Source: Methylobacterium frigidaeris | Lineage (GTDB): Bacteria > Pseudomonadota > Alphaproteobacteria > Rhizobiales > Beijerinckiaceae | Direction: 5' to 3' | Assembly (NCBI RefSeq): GCF_022179185.1 | Contig: NZ_BPQJ01000014.1 | Coordinates: 98,244-162,243 of the forward strand | DNA: 64,000 nt | In this document: one piece after another, positions 8,567 to 16,679 of the stretch | How positions within the stretch are numbered: position 1 is the stretch's first letter | How the letters are laid out: every line of letters starts with the position of its first letter | Position numbers and translations under genes: made by a program | The notes under the pieces: model-generated | Database searches by the model: none | The model's input: only the letters and a program-made list of their open reading frames with translations | What the model was told of the DNA's origin: nothing

Positions 8567-9697
8567 GTGCGTTGCTTCAAGCTCCTGCTGCTGTCCGGAA
8601 TCCTGTGCCTGCCGCCGGCCCTCGCCGCGGCGGAGGAGTGCCGGCCCGGAGCGCTCGGCACCGCGCGCACCCTCGAAGTGCCGTTCACGCAAGGGCCGGT
8701 CGGCAGGGCGAGCTACGGCCGCACCCTGCCGCTCGAGCGCGGCGAGGTGGTGCTGACCTTCGACGACGGGCCGCTACCCCGGCGCACCAACGCCGTGCTC
8801 GACGCCCTCAAGGCGGAATGCGTCAAGGCGACGTTCTTCGTCATCGGCAGCATGGTGGCGCAGTTCCCCGACACCCTGCGCCGGACCGCCGCCGAGGGCC
8901 ACACCATCGCGAGCCACACCTGGTCGCACCGCTATCTCGACCGGGTCCGCAGCCCGGAGGTGCGGCGCGACCAGATCAATGGCGGACTCGAGGCCGTCCG
9001 CACGGTCCTCACCGACGACGAGCCGACCCTGTCGCCGTTCTTCCGCTTCCCCGGCCTCGGGCACAGCCCCGCCCTCGACCGTTACGCGACGGCGCAGAGG
9101 CTGGTGCCGTTCAGCATCGACGTCGACGGCGACGACTGGAAGAAGATCACCCCGGCCGCGGTGATGGAACGCGTGCTCAAGCGCCTCGACGCGGCGGGGC
9201 GGGGGATCATCCTGCTCCACGACATCCAGCCCCGGACCGTCGCGATCCTGCCCGAGCTGCTGCGCCAGCTGAAGGCGCGCCATTACCGCGTCGTCCACGT
9301 CGTACCGGCGCAAGCTGATACGAGAGCCGCCCTGGCGGCGCTCGACGCCCCGCAGGGGCGCCCGATCCGCCTCGCCCTCGACCGGCTCGGCGCCCGCATG
9401 GCGTCCATGCGCGTGGCCGCCCGCACCCCGGAGGGCGCGCCGGCCTCCGTCGCCGAGGACGCGCCGCTCCTGCTGCGGGCGGGCCTGTTCGAGGAGGCGG
9501 AGGTGCCGTCCACGCCGCCGGCCCGCGACCAGACCCGGTCCGGCGAGGCGGTGCGCGTCGCCCTCGTCGCCGATGCCGGGCCGGGCGGCGGTCCCGCGCC
9601 CCGGGACGGCTGGAGCGGGTTCGTGGTGATCGGCACGGCCCCGCAGGCCGGGGGCTTCCGCGCCGTCGCCGAGGCGGGACGCCCGCCCGCGCGATGA
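8567..9697 (+). CDS. Secreted polysaccharide deacetylase (NodB homology, CE4 family)
   Basis: The 376-residue protein has a signal peptide (KLLLLSGILCLPPALAAA). Its NodB domain shows VVLTFDDGP at residues 62-69 (catalytic and metal-binding aspartates), the zinc-ligand motif HTIASHTWSH, RFPGLGH and ILLHDIQPRT. It should remove acetyl groups from peptidoglycan or another N-acetylated glycan in the periplasm. The last 120 residues are low-complexity Ala/Pro/Gly-rich and look like an envelope-spanning tail. GTG 8567 is the first start after an in-frame stop at 8561. The next gene, an L,D-transpeptidase, begins 60 bp downstream and also acts on the cell wall. Confidence 0.88.
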   Translation: MRCFKLLLLSGILCLPPALAAAEECRPGALGTARTLEVPFTQGPVGRASYGRTLPLERGEVVLTFDDGPLPRRTNAVLDALKAECVKATFFVIGSMVAQFPDTLRRTAAEGHTIASHTWSHRYLDRVRSPEVRRDQINGGLEAVRTVLTDDEPTLSPFFRFPGLGHSPALDRYATAQRLVPFSIDVDGDDWKKITPAAVMERVLKRLDAAGRGIILLHDIQPRTVAILPELLRQLKARHYRVVHVVPAQADTRAALAALDAPQGRPIRLALDRLGARMASMRVAARTPEGAPASVAEDAPLLLRAGLFEEAEVPSTPPARDQTRSGEAVRVALVADAGPGGGPAPRDGWSGFVVIGTAPQAGGFRAVAEAGRPPAR

Positions 9698-9756
9698 GCC
9701 CTGCCGCGTCGAGCCAGCCCTTTCCCCGTCAAGCCCCTCTCCGGAAAGCCTTCACG

Positions 9757-10926
9757 ATGCGACGTCTCGGCCGGCTCCTGCCCGCCCTTCTTCTCTGCAG
9801 CGCGAGCGCCGCCCAGGCGATGAGCGCCGACGAGTCGCCGGCGGGCTGGTGGGCGCCGACCCTGCGGGATTGCGCCGATCCGGCGAGCCCGCGGGTGTTC
9901 GAGATCCGGCTGAAGCCGGCCGGCGCGGCGCGGCTCGAGGCGCACGACCTGCGCTGCCGGATCGACAGGGTCTCCGACACGGCGATCGGCTACCGCCTGC
10001 ACATGCGCTGCTTCCGCTCGGCCGAGGATCTGCGGGCGGAGGCCCATGCCGAGCCTCGGCAGATCGTCGTCGATGCGATCGGCCCGGTGACCATGCGGGC
10101 GGACGGGCAGCGCGTCTATCGCTGCCGCTCGCGCCCGGCCGCCGCCATCGAGGCGCTGCGCAGCCCCGTCGCGGACGAGGCGCCGGCCACCGTTCCGGCC
10201 CTGCCTCTGCCGGACGCGCCCATGCGCCTGGCCGCGCTCGCCCCCGAGCCGGCTCCTTCCACGCCAATTCTCGCCACGCCAATTCTCGCCACGCCAATTC
10301 TCGCCACCCCGCTTCCTGCGGCACCACCCCCCGCCGTGCCGCCTCCTGCGGCGCCGCCTCTCGCCACGCTGCCTCTCACGACTCCTGGTCTCGCGCCGGA
10401 CGCACCCGCGCGCTTGGCCGCGCTGCCCGCCGAGCCACTGCCGGTGCCCTCAGCGCCACGCCTCGCGCCGCCCGTCGCCTTGCCGGCTTTGCGGCGCGGC
10501 AAGGTGGTCGGCTACCCGGGCTCCCAGGCTCCCGGCACCATCGTGGTCGATACGGCGGCGCGCCTCCTCTATCTCGTGCGCGGCGACGGCACGGCGGTCC
10601 GCTACCGGGTGGCGGTCGGGCGCCCCGGCACGACCTGGAAGGGGGTCCAGACGGTCACCGCCAAGCAGGAATGGCCGCAATGGACGCCGACGCCGGAGAT
10701 GCGGCGCAGCCGGCCCGGCCTGCCGCGCACCGTCGCCGGCGGCCCGCGCAATCCGCTCGGGGCGCGGGCGCTCTATCTCGGCTCCACGCTCTACCGCATC
10801 CACGGCACCACCGATCCGGGCTCGATCGGCCGGGCCGCGTCGGCCGGCTGCTTCCGGATGCTGAACGAGGACGTGATCGAACTCTACGGCTTCGTGCCCG
10901 TCGGCACGAAGGTCGAGGTCATCTGA
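9757..10926 (+). CDS. L,D-transpeptidase (YkuD domain) with Ala/Pro-rich repeat linker
   Basis: The 389-residue periplasmic protein has a signal peptide (MRRLGRLLPALLLCSASAAQA). An N-terminal cysteine-containing domain follows, then a long Ala/Pro-rich linker, and a C-terminal YkuD domain. The domain runs from VVDTAARLLYLV to the catalytic motif HGTTDPGSIGRAASAGCFRM, which holds the active-site histidine and cysteine. It should make 3-3 cross-links in peptidoglycan or attach proteins to it. The linker contains three perfect copies of a TPILA repeat. ATG 9757 is chosen for the signal peptide, with upstream in-frame codons lacking such character. It follows the deacetylase gene. Confidence 0.88.
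   Translation: MRRLGRLLPALLLCSASAAQAMSADESPAGWWAPTLRDCADPASPRVFEIRLKPAGAARLEAHDLRCRIDRVSDTAIGYRLHMRCFRSAEDLRAEAHAEPRQIVVDAIGPVTMRADGQRVYRCRSRPAAAIEALRSPVADEAPATVPALPLPDAPMRLAALAPEPAPSTPILATPILATPILATPLPAAPPPAVPPPAAPPLATLPLTTPGLAPDAPARLAALPAEPLPVPSAPRLAPPVALPALRRGKVVGYPGSQAPGTIVVDTAARLLYLVRGDGTAVRYRVAVGRPGTTWKGVQTVTAKQEWPQWTPTPEMRRSRPGLPRTVAGGPRNPLGARALYLGSTLYRIHGTTDPGSIGRAASAGCFRMLNEDVIELYGFVPVGTKVEVI
10261..10305 (+). repeat. Three perfect 15-bp tandem repeats in the L,D-transpeptidase linker
   Basis: The unit acgccaattctcgcc occurs three times head to tail with no mismatch and encodes (TPILA)x3. It is AT-richer than the surrounding linker and is followed by degenerate PLPA/PLAT units, consistent with recent slippage expansion. 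Confidence 0.9.
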
Positions 10927-10999
10927 CGCTCTCTCGGAACGATGCGCCGGCCTCCCGATTGCCCCCTGCAGCGGCACATGTGCTGACAAGGAGGCATCG

Positions 11000-11173
11000 A
11001 TGGCCAAGGACGACGAAGACCGGCCGGCGAAGATCTCGAACGGCCCCAACGCCCGTCCGCGCGACGAGACGATCGCCCAGACTGGCCCGGGCCTGCCGAA
11101 CGACAGCAGCGCCCCGGTCACGATCGACGAGGAGGAGGCGAAGCGGATCGAGGAGAAGATCCGGTCGATCTGA
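11000..11173 (+). CDS. Small hypothetical charged protein, 57 residues
   Basis: A short gene starts at ATG 11000 after a near-ideal Shine-Dalgarno sequence (acaaggagg) six bases upstream. It encodes 57 residues: a basic/acidic N-terminus (MAKDDEDRPAKISNGPN), a central SSAPVTIDEEEAKRIEEKIRSI helix and no cysteine or membrane segment. Codon use matches the genome (GC-rich third positions). I do not recognise a family. It could be expressed on its own or after the L,D-transpeptidase, whose stop is 73 bases upstream. The strong ribosome-binding site is the main evidence that it is real. Confidence 0.65.
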   Translation: MAKDDEDRPAKISNGPNARPRDETIAQTGPGLPNDSSAPVTIDEEEAKRIEEKIRSI

Positions 11174-11264
11174 GGTCGGAGCGGCGGTTGCGAGTCAGCC
11201 GATAGGGCAATGTTGGCCGGCCTCTCATGATTGGGAGCCCGTTCGTTTGACTCCAAGAGATTTC

Positions 11265-11322
11265 ACGCCCTCCTGGTCGTTCCGGGCAGCGAAAGCGCGG
11301 CCCGGAACGACCAGGAGGGCGT
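11265..11322. repeat. Perfect 23-bp inverted repeat with 12-base loop
   Basis: The arms are 11265-11287 and 11300-11322 (acgccctcctggtcgttccg and onward, perfectly mirrored). It lies between the 57-residue gene and the convergent DUF421 gene. No T-run follows, so it is either a bidirectional attenuator-like hairpin or an intergenic palindrome of the type common in this genus. The core gttccgggc resembles the inverted repeat at 36091-36218. Confidence 0.85.
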
Positions 11323-11400
11323 TCATAGTGTCGAGAAAGTTAGGTAAGCCAGGCAGACTTCATGGCACCCATCGCCGAGAGAGACCGGCTCGATCTCGCA

Positions 11401-11844
11401 TCATTTCTGCTTGGTCACGATGGTGATGCCGCCGGTATGCTCGATGATCGCCGACTGCACCTCCGCGAAGCTGCGGACGCCGTTCTGGCGCATCTCCGCG
11501 ACCACGTCGCGCTCGTCGATGCGCAGGCGGTGCATCTGGTGCCAGTCCCAGGTGCCGTTGGAATAGATCACGACCGGCGTGCCTTCCGCCACCTGCCCGA
11601 CCACCGGCCACCACAGCTTCAGCCGCGATGCCGCGAGATGCATCCCCGCGACCGTGCAGGCGGCGAGCACCGCTCCGGTGATCGAGCGATCGGCGCCGAG
11701 GATCGGCTGCACCGCCATGCCGCCGAACAGAAAGACCACCGCCATGTCGAGGGGCGTGGCCGAGCGCATGATGCGCCGCGTGGTGACCCGCAGCAGGATC
11801 AGGATGATCCCGTACATCAGGGCGGCAGTGAGGACGGTGCGCAT
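11401..11844 (-). CDS. DUF421 (YetF-like) membrane protein
   Basis: The 147-residue protein has two to three N-terminal membrane helices (LTAALMYGIILILLRV, LDMAVVFLFGGMAVQPIL, ITGAVLAACTVAGMHL). The soluble DUF421 domain follows, with the characteristic VIYSNGTWDWHQMHRLRIDERDV and a final beta-strand ITIVTKQ. Length is shorter than Bacillus YetF (about 230) but typical of proteobacterial members. Molecular function is unknown. In Bacillus, family members have been linked to spore germination. The gene lies 28 bp downstream of a second membrane protein gene on the same strand, forming a two-gene operon. Confidence 0.85.
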   Translation of the reverse strand: MRTVLTAALMYGIILILLRVTTRRIMRSATPLDMAVVFLFGGMAVQPILGADRSITGAVLAACTVAGMHLAASRLKLWWPVVGQVAEGTPVVIYSNGTWDWHQMHRLRIDERDVVAEMRQNGVRSFAEVQSAIIEHTGGITIVTKQK

Positions 11845-11872
11845 CGGGGGCTCGCATCTTCCGAAGAAGCGG

Positions 11873-12391
11873 TCACGGATAGATCAGGAGAGGCAGATCG
11901 ACCGGCCGGCCGAGGGCCGAGACCCTGGCCGCGACGGTGCCGGCCTCGCGCGGCGACAGCATCAGGGTGATGTCGCCGCGGCGCTCGGGCCCGAGGCGGA
12001 AGCGGTAGGTGACGCCACCGGGCGTCGCGTCCACCGCCTCGGCCCGGGGCTGGGTCGCGGTCACCGAGACATGCTCGAGGAAAGCGGCGTTGAGGCCGAT
12101 CGCCAAGTGTTCCCCGTCGAGGTGCTCCGCGTCGAGCGGCCGGGTGATCGCGACCCGCATCTGCGAGGGCAGGCCGGCGCGCAGGAAGCGGTCGTAGCGC
12201 AGCACGATCGGCGTGTCCGGCACGGCGCGTTCGGCATGCGCCAGGGGGCCGTCGCCGAACAAACCGGCGAGGCCCGCCGCGATCACCACGCCGATCGCGC
12301 TCTGAACGCCCGTCTGGAACCAGTTCCAGCGCCGCTCGAACACCGGAAAGGTCCGGATCTCGGTCGCGGTGTCGTCGGATTGGCTCAGCAT
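11873..12391 (-). CDS. Hypothetical single-pass membrane protein, partner of DUF421 protein
   Basis: The 172-residue protein has one membrane helix (GVQSAIGVVIAAGLAGLFG, near residues 28-46) after a short cytoplasmic head ERRWNWFQT. A beta-rich domain outside the membrane follows, with ITLMLSPREAG near the end. I do not recognise a named family. The arrangement matches the small proteins often found just before DUF421 genes in Methylobacterium-type genomes, and the 28-bp spacing suggests a shared transcript and a physical or functional partnership. Start ATG 12391 is the only good one before the membrane helix. Confidence 0.75.
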   Translation of the reverse strand: MLSQSDDTATEIRTFPVFERRWNWFQTGVQSAIGVVIAAGLAGLFGDGPLAHAERAVPDTPIVLRYDRFLRAGLPSQMRVAITRPLDAEHLDGEHLAIGLNAAFLEHVSVTATQPRAEAVDATPGGVTYRFRLGPERRGDITLMLSPREAGTVAARVSALGRPVDLPLLIYP

Positions 12392-12660
12392 CGGGGCGTG
12401 CTCCGCGTCGGACCGGCGCGCCCGGACGCGGCACCCGGTGCGAACGGCATCGGGTCGCGAGCACGCCGCACCCGGCCGGATCTTCGTGCGTGAGATACGG
12501 TCATGCTCACGATAAATCGAAGGTCTCTGCGCCCATGCGTCGTTCGAACCCCGCCGGACATCAGGTGATCATCCTGCGGAGACGGTCGGACTTGCCGGCC
12601 TCAACGTGCGGATCCTGAGGGGGTTCGCCTGCAGCGCGCTTGAAGACATCTCACGCTGGG

Positions 12661-12915
12661 TCAGGCTGGCATCTCGAACGCCACGCCGACGCGGCCGCGC
12701 CGACGCCACACCACGCGGCAGCGGCGCATCACGACCTCGCCGGCGATCGCCAGCGTGAACCCGTCCGGTACCACGAGGCCGGCCGGGACCGTGAGCGTGG
12801 CGGCGAATGCCGTAAGGTTCGAGACCCGGCAATCGACTGCGGGCGACGGCGAATCGAAAATGATCTCACCGTAGGATCCCATCGGCCCGTCCCTCGATGC
12901 CGACGACACGTTCAT
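12661..12915 (-). CDS. Minimal PilZ-like domain protein
   Basis: An 84-residue protein in which residues 25-84 look like the second half of a PilZ domain: DCRVSNLTAFAATLTVPAG (the D-x-S-x-x-G-like strand region), then GEVVMRRCRVVWRRRGRVGVAFE, a strand pattern seen in c-di-GMP-binding PilZ proteins. The N-terminal RxxxR loop needed for c-di-GMP binding is not evident, so ligand binding is doubtful. The start is uncertain: ATG 12915 is chosen, but the frame is open further upstream and a start at 13020 would add 35 residues including HCSSC. Confidence 0.6.
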   Translation of the reverse strand: MNVSSASRDGPMGSYGEIIFDSPSPAVDCRVSNLTAFAATLTVPAGLVVPDGFTLAIAGEVVMRRCRVVWRRRGRVGVAFEMPA

Positions 12916-13214
12916 CGTCAGGTCCGAACGCTCGCACGAAGAGCAATGATCGCTCAAAATTGCCGATTGTTCGCGCAGGAAATCGACCAGAGGCGATAGA
13001 CACGAGGGCTTAGGGCGCATGGATCCGGCCCCGCCGCGCGCCTCCACCCTGCAGGCTCTGGCGCGAAGCTTGCTCCCTCGGCGAGCGTGACCGTGACGAC
13101 CCCCGCATTCCGCCTTGACCGAGAGATCGGACCGGGGCGAACCTCGCGGGAGAGCCGGCCCTTTCGGGGCTCGGGCACGGCTCACGACCAGAGGCCCCGC
13201 AGGCAGGATACGCC

Positions 13215-14807
13215 ATGGACCGCAGGACGTTTCTGAAAGGCTCGGCCGCCCTCGGTGCCGCCGGCATGGCGCCTCAACTGGCCGCCCCGGCGCTCGCGCA
13301 GCCGGCGAAGGTGCTGCGCTTCGTGCCGCAAGCCAACCTGGCGAATTTCGATCCGATCTGGGGGACGCAGTACGTCGTCCGCAACGCCGCCGCCCTCGTC
13401 TGGGACATGCTCTACGGCGTCGATGCGCAACTGAAGCCCCAGCGCCAGATGGTGGAGTCGGAGGAGGTCTCGGCCGACGGCCTGACCTGGACCTTCCGGT
13501 TGCGGCCCGGCCTCAAGTTCCACGACGGCGAGCCCGTCCTGTCGAAGGACGTGGTGGCGAGCCTCACCCGCTGGATGGCCCGCGACCCGATGGGTCTCAT
13601 GATCCGGGCAGTGCAGGTCGAACTCAGCCCCGTCGACGATCGCACCTTCCGCTGGCAGCTCAAGAAGCCCTTCCCCAAGCTCCTGCTGGCCCTGGGCAAG
13701 AACAACGCCCCGTGCGCCTTCATCATGCCGGAACGGATCGCCAAGACCGATCCGTTCACGCAGATCACCGAGTATGTCGGCTCGGGACCGATGAAGTTCG
13801 CCCGAGCCGAGTGGGTGCCCGGCGCCCGCGCGGTGTTCGAGAAATTCGCCGATTACAAGCCGCGCGACGAGCCCTCCTCGTGGCTGGCCGGCGGCAAGCG
13901 CATGCTGCTCGACCGGGTCGAGTGGGTGATCATGCCCGATCCCGCTACCGCGTCGGCGGCGCTCCAGAACGGCGAGGTCGATTGGTGGGAGAACCCGATC
14001 CCCGACCTCGTCCCGCTCCTGCGCAAGAATGCCAACATCAACGTCGACATCGCCGACCCCCTCGGCAATATCGGCTCGTTCCGGATGAACCACCTGCATC
14101 CGCCCTTCGACAACCCGAAGATCCGCCAGGCCGTCCTCATGGGCATGAACCAGGAGGATTACATGCGGGCGCTGATCGGTGACGACGACAAGCTGTGGAA
14201 GCCGCTGCCCGGCTTCTTCACGCCGGGCACCCCGCTCTACAGCGAGGCGGGCGGCGCCAAGATCGGTAAGGGCGACATCGCGGCGGCGAAGAAGCTCCTG
14301 GCGGAGGCCGGCTACAAGGGCGAGCCGGTGGTCTGCGTGGTGGCGCAGGACCAGCCGATCACCAAGAACATGGGCGACGTCACCGCCGACCTGCTCAAGC
14401 AGATGGGCATGAAGGTCGATTTCGTCGCCACCGACTGGGGCACCGTCGGCACGCGCCGCGCCTCGAAGGCGCCGCCGTCGCAAGGCGGCTGGAACATGTT
14501 CCACACCTGGCATGCCGGCGCCGACTGCATCAACCCGGCGGTCTACCCGGCGATCCGCGCCAACGGCGACAAGGCCTGGTTCGGCTGGCCGGACCTGCCG
14601 CCGGTCGAGGCCGGCATCACCGAGTGGTTCGACGCGGCCGATCCCGCGGCCGAGAAGGCGGCGATCGACAAGGTGAACGCCGCGGCGGTCGCCGGGGGTG
14701 TCTACGTGCCGACGGGCTACTTCCTCGGCTACCAGGCCTGGCGCAAGACCATCACCGGCGTCGGCAAGGGGCCGCTGCCCTTCACCTGGGGGGTGTCCAA
14801 GGCCTGA
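13215..14807 (+). CDS. ABC transporter substrate-binding protein, oligopeptide/nickel type (Tat-exported)
   Basis: The 530-residue protein belongs to the SBP_bac_5 family (DppA/OppA type). The N-terminus MDRRTFLKGSAALGAAG carries a twin-arginine export motif with an AxA cleavage region (ALAQPAK). The family hallmark region is VSADGLTWTFRLRPGLKFHDGEPV, and a conserved tail with tryptophan and aromatic residues follows. It is first of six tightly packed genes: two permeases, two ATPases and an amidohydrolase. Ligand is unknown; the co-transcribed hydrolase suggests an amide, N-acyl or cyclic-imide compound rather than a generic peptide. Confidence 0.92.
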   Translation: MDRRTFLKGSAALGAAGMAPQLAAPALAQPAKVLRFVPQANLANFDPIWGTQYVVRNAAALVWDMLYGVDAQLKPQRQMVESEEVSADGLTWTFRLRPGLKFHDGEPVLSKDVVASLTRWMARDPMGLMIRAVQVELSPVDDRTFRWQLKKPFPKLLLALGKNNAPCAFIMPERIAKTDPFTQITEYVGSGPMKFARAEWVPGARAVFEKFADYKPRDEPSSWLAGGKRMLLDRVEWVIMPDPATASAALQNGEVDWWENPIPDLVPLLRKNANINVDIADPLGNIGSFRMNHLHPPFDNPKIRQAVLMGMNQEDYMRALIGDDDKLWKPLPGFFTPGTPLYSEAGGAKIGKGDIAAAKKLLAEAGYKGEPVVCVVAQDQPITKNMGDVTADLLKQMGMKVDFVATDWGTVGTRRASKAPPSQGGWNMFHTWHAGADCINPAVYPAIRANGDKAWFGWPDLPPVEAGITEWFDAADPAAEKAAIDKVNAAAVAGGVYVPTGYFLGYQAWRKTITGVGKGPLPFTWGVSKA

Positions 14808-14817
14808 GGACGATCCC

Positions 14818-15759
14818 GTGTTCGGCTTCCTCGTCAGGCGCGTCCTTGCCGTCATCCCGGTGATGGCGGTGGTCGGGCTGTTCGTGTTCAGCCTGCTCTC
14901 GTTGGCCCCCGGCGACCCGGCGGCGCTCATCGCCGGCGACCAGGCCTCGCCGGCCGATATCGAGCGCATCCGCGCCTCGCTCGGCCTCGACCGGCCGTTC
15001 CTGGTCCGCTTCGGCGAGTGGGCCTGGCGCATCCTGCACGGGGATCTCGGCACGTCGATCTTCACCAACCTGCCGGTCACCACCATGATCGGGCAAAGGG
15101 TGCAGCCGACCGTCTCCCTGATGCTCGTCACGCTGATCTTCGCCGTCCTGGTCGCGGTGCCGCTCGGCGTCGTCGCGGCCTGGAAGGCGGGGCGGCTCGT
15201 CGACCGGCTGGTGATGGGGGCGGCGGTGCTCGGCTTCTCGGTGCCGGTCTTCGTCGTCGGCTACCTTCTGGCCTACGTCTTCGCCCTCGAACTCGGCTGG
15301 CTGCCGGCGCAGGGCTACACGCCGATCGAGCAGGGGGTGGGCCCCTGGCTCGCCAACCTCGTCCTGCCGGCGCTCACCCTCGGCCTCGTCTATATCGCGC
15401 TGATCGCCCGGGTGACCCGGGCGACGATGCTCGACGTCCTGCAGCAGGATTACGTCCGCACGGCGCGGGCCAAGGGCGTGGCGCAAGGGAGCGTGCTGTT
15501 CGTCCACGCCTTGAAGAACGCCGCGGTGCCGATCGTCACGGTGATCGGCATCGGCATCGCGCTCCTCATCGGCGGCGCCGTCGTCACCGAGACGGTGTTC
15601 GCGATTCCGGGCCTCGGCCGCCTCACGGTCGATGCGATCCTGCGGCGCGACTATCCGGTGATCCAGGGCGTCGTGCTCCTGTTCAGCTTCACCTACGTGC
15701 TGGTGAACCTGGCGATCGACCTCCTCTACACCCTCATCGACCCGAGGATCCGCTATTGA
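14818..15759 (+). CDS. ABC transporter permease, DppB type
   Basis: The 313-residue inner-membrane protein is a BPD_transp_1 permease with the DppB N-terminal helix (FLVRRVLAVIPVMAVVGLFVF). The SLAPGDPAALIAGDQAS loop follows and the EAA motif lies in DYVRTARAKGVAQGSVLF, ending with the conserved LVNLAIDLLYTLIDPRIRY. GTG 14818 lies ten bases after the binding-protein stop and gives the family-standard N-terminus. It pairs with the next permease to form the membrane pore. Confidence 0.92.
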   Translation: MFGFLVRRVLAVIPVMAVVGLFVFSLLSLAPGDPAALIAGDQASPADIERIRASLGLDRPFLVRFGEWAWRILHGDLGTSIFTNLPVTTMIGQRVQPTVSLMLVTLIFAVLVAVPLGVVAAWKAGRLVDRLVMGAAVLGFSVPVFVVGYLLAYVFALELGWLPAQGYTPIEQGVGPWLANLVLPALTLGLVYIALIARVTRATMLDVLQQDYVRTARAKGVAQGSVLFVHALKNAAVPIVTVIGIGIALLIGGAVVTETVFAIPGLGRLTVDAILRRDYPVIQGVVLLFSFTYVLVNLAIDLLYTLIDPRIRY

Positions 15760-16679
15760 GCGCCGCCCATCCCTTGGCGCCCGAGGTGCCTGCCGGCCTC
15801 GCGGTCGCCCAGCCGCTGCCCGACCTCTACCCGCCGCGAAAAGCCTATGGGCGGATCCACCGGACTTGGCGGCGCCACCCGACCATCATGATCGGCGGCG
15901 CCATCCTGGTGATCGTCGCCCTGATGGCGATCCTCGCGCCCTACCTCTGGACAGTCGATCCCACCGCGATCAGCACGTCGCGCCGCACGCGGGTGCCCTC
16001 GGCCCAGTACTGGTTCGGCACCGACATGCTCGGGCGCGACGTCTATTCCCGCGTCGTCTACGGCGCCCGGGTCTCGCTCCTCGTCGGCTTCGCGGTCGCG
16101 CTGCTGGCTTCCCTCGCCGGCCTCGCGATCGGCCTCGTCTCCGGCATGGTGCGCTGGGCCGACGGAATCATCATGCGGATCGTCGACGGCCTGATGTCGA
16201 TCCCGCCCATTCTCCTGGCCATCGCCCTGATGGCGCTGACCCGCGGCTCGATCGAGAACGTGATCCTGGCGATCACCGTGGCGGAGATTCCCCGTGTCGC
16301 GCGGCTGGTGCGCGGCGTCGTCCTGTCCTTGCGCGAGCAGCCCTACGTCGAGGCGGCGGTGACCACCGGCACCCGCATGCCGATGATCATCTGGCGCCAC
16401 ATCCTGCCGAACACGCTGGCGCCGATGACCGTGCAGGCGACCTATATCTGCGCCTCCGCCATGATCGCCGAGTCGATCCTGTCGTTCATCGGGGCCGGCG
16501 TGCCGCCCTCGACCCCGTCCTGGGGCAACATCATGGCCGAGGGCCGGGCGCTCTGGCAGGTGAAGTTCTACATCATCCTCTTCCCGGCGATCTTCCTGTC
16601 GCTCACCGTGCTCGCCGTGAACCTCGTCGGCGACGGGCTGCGCGATGCCCTCGATCCGCGGATGGCCAAAGATGCCTGA
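15756..16679 (+). CDS. ABC transporter permease, DppC type
   Basis: The 307-residue permease has the DppC layout: a cytoplasmic N-terminal stretch with RTWRRHPTIMIGGAILV, the FGTDMLGRDVYSRVVYGARVSL signature, and the EAA loop LREQPYVEAAVTTG. It ends in DGLRDALDPRM. A TTG start at 15756 overlapping the upstream stop (TTGA) best fits spacing and family length; the next in-frame Met lies within the first membrane segment. The stop overlaps the first ATPase gene. Together with the DppB-type permease it forms the importer channel. Confidence 0.9.
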   Translation: MSAAHPLAPEVPAGLAVAQPLPDLYPPRKAYGRIHRTWRRHPTIMIGGAILVIVALMAILAPYLWTVDPTAISTSRRTRVPSAQYWFGTDMLGRDVYSRVVYGARVSLLVGFAVALLASLAGLAIGLVSGMVRWADGIIMRIVDGLMSIPPILLAIALMALTRGSIENVILAITVAEIPRVARLVRGVVLSLREQPYVEAAVTTGTRMPMIIWRHILPNTLAPMTVQATYICASAMIAESILSFIGAGVPPSTPSWGNIMAEGRALWQVKFYIILFPAIFLSLTVLAVNLVGDGLRDALDPRMAKDA

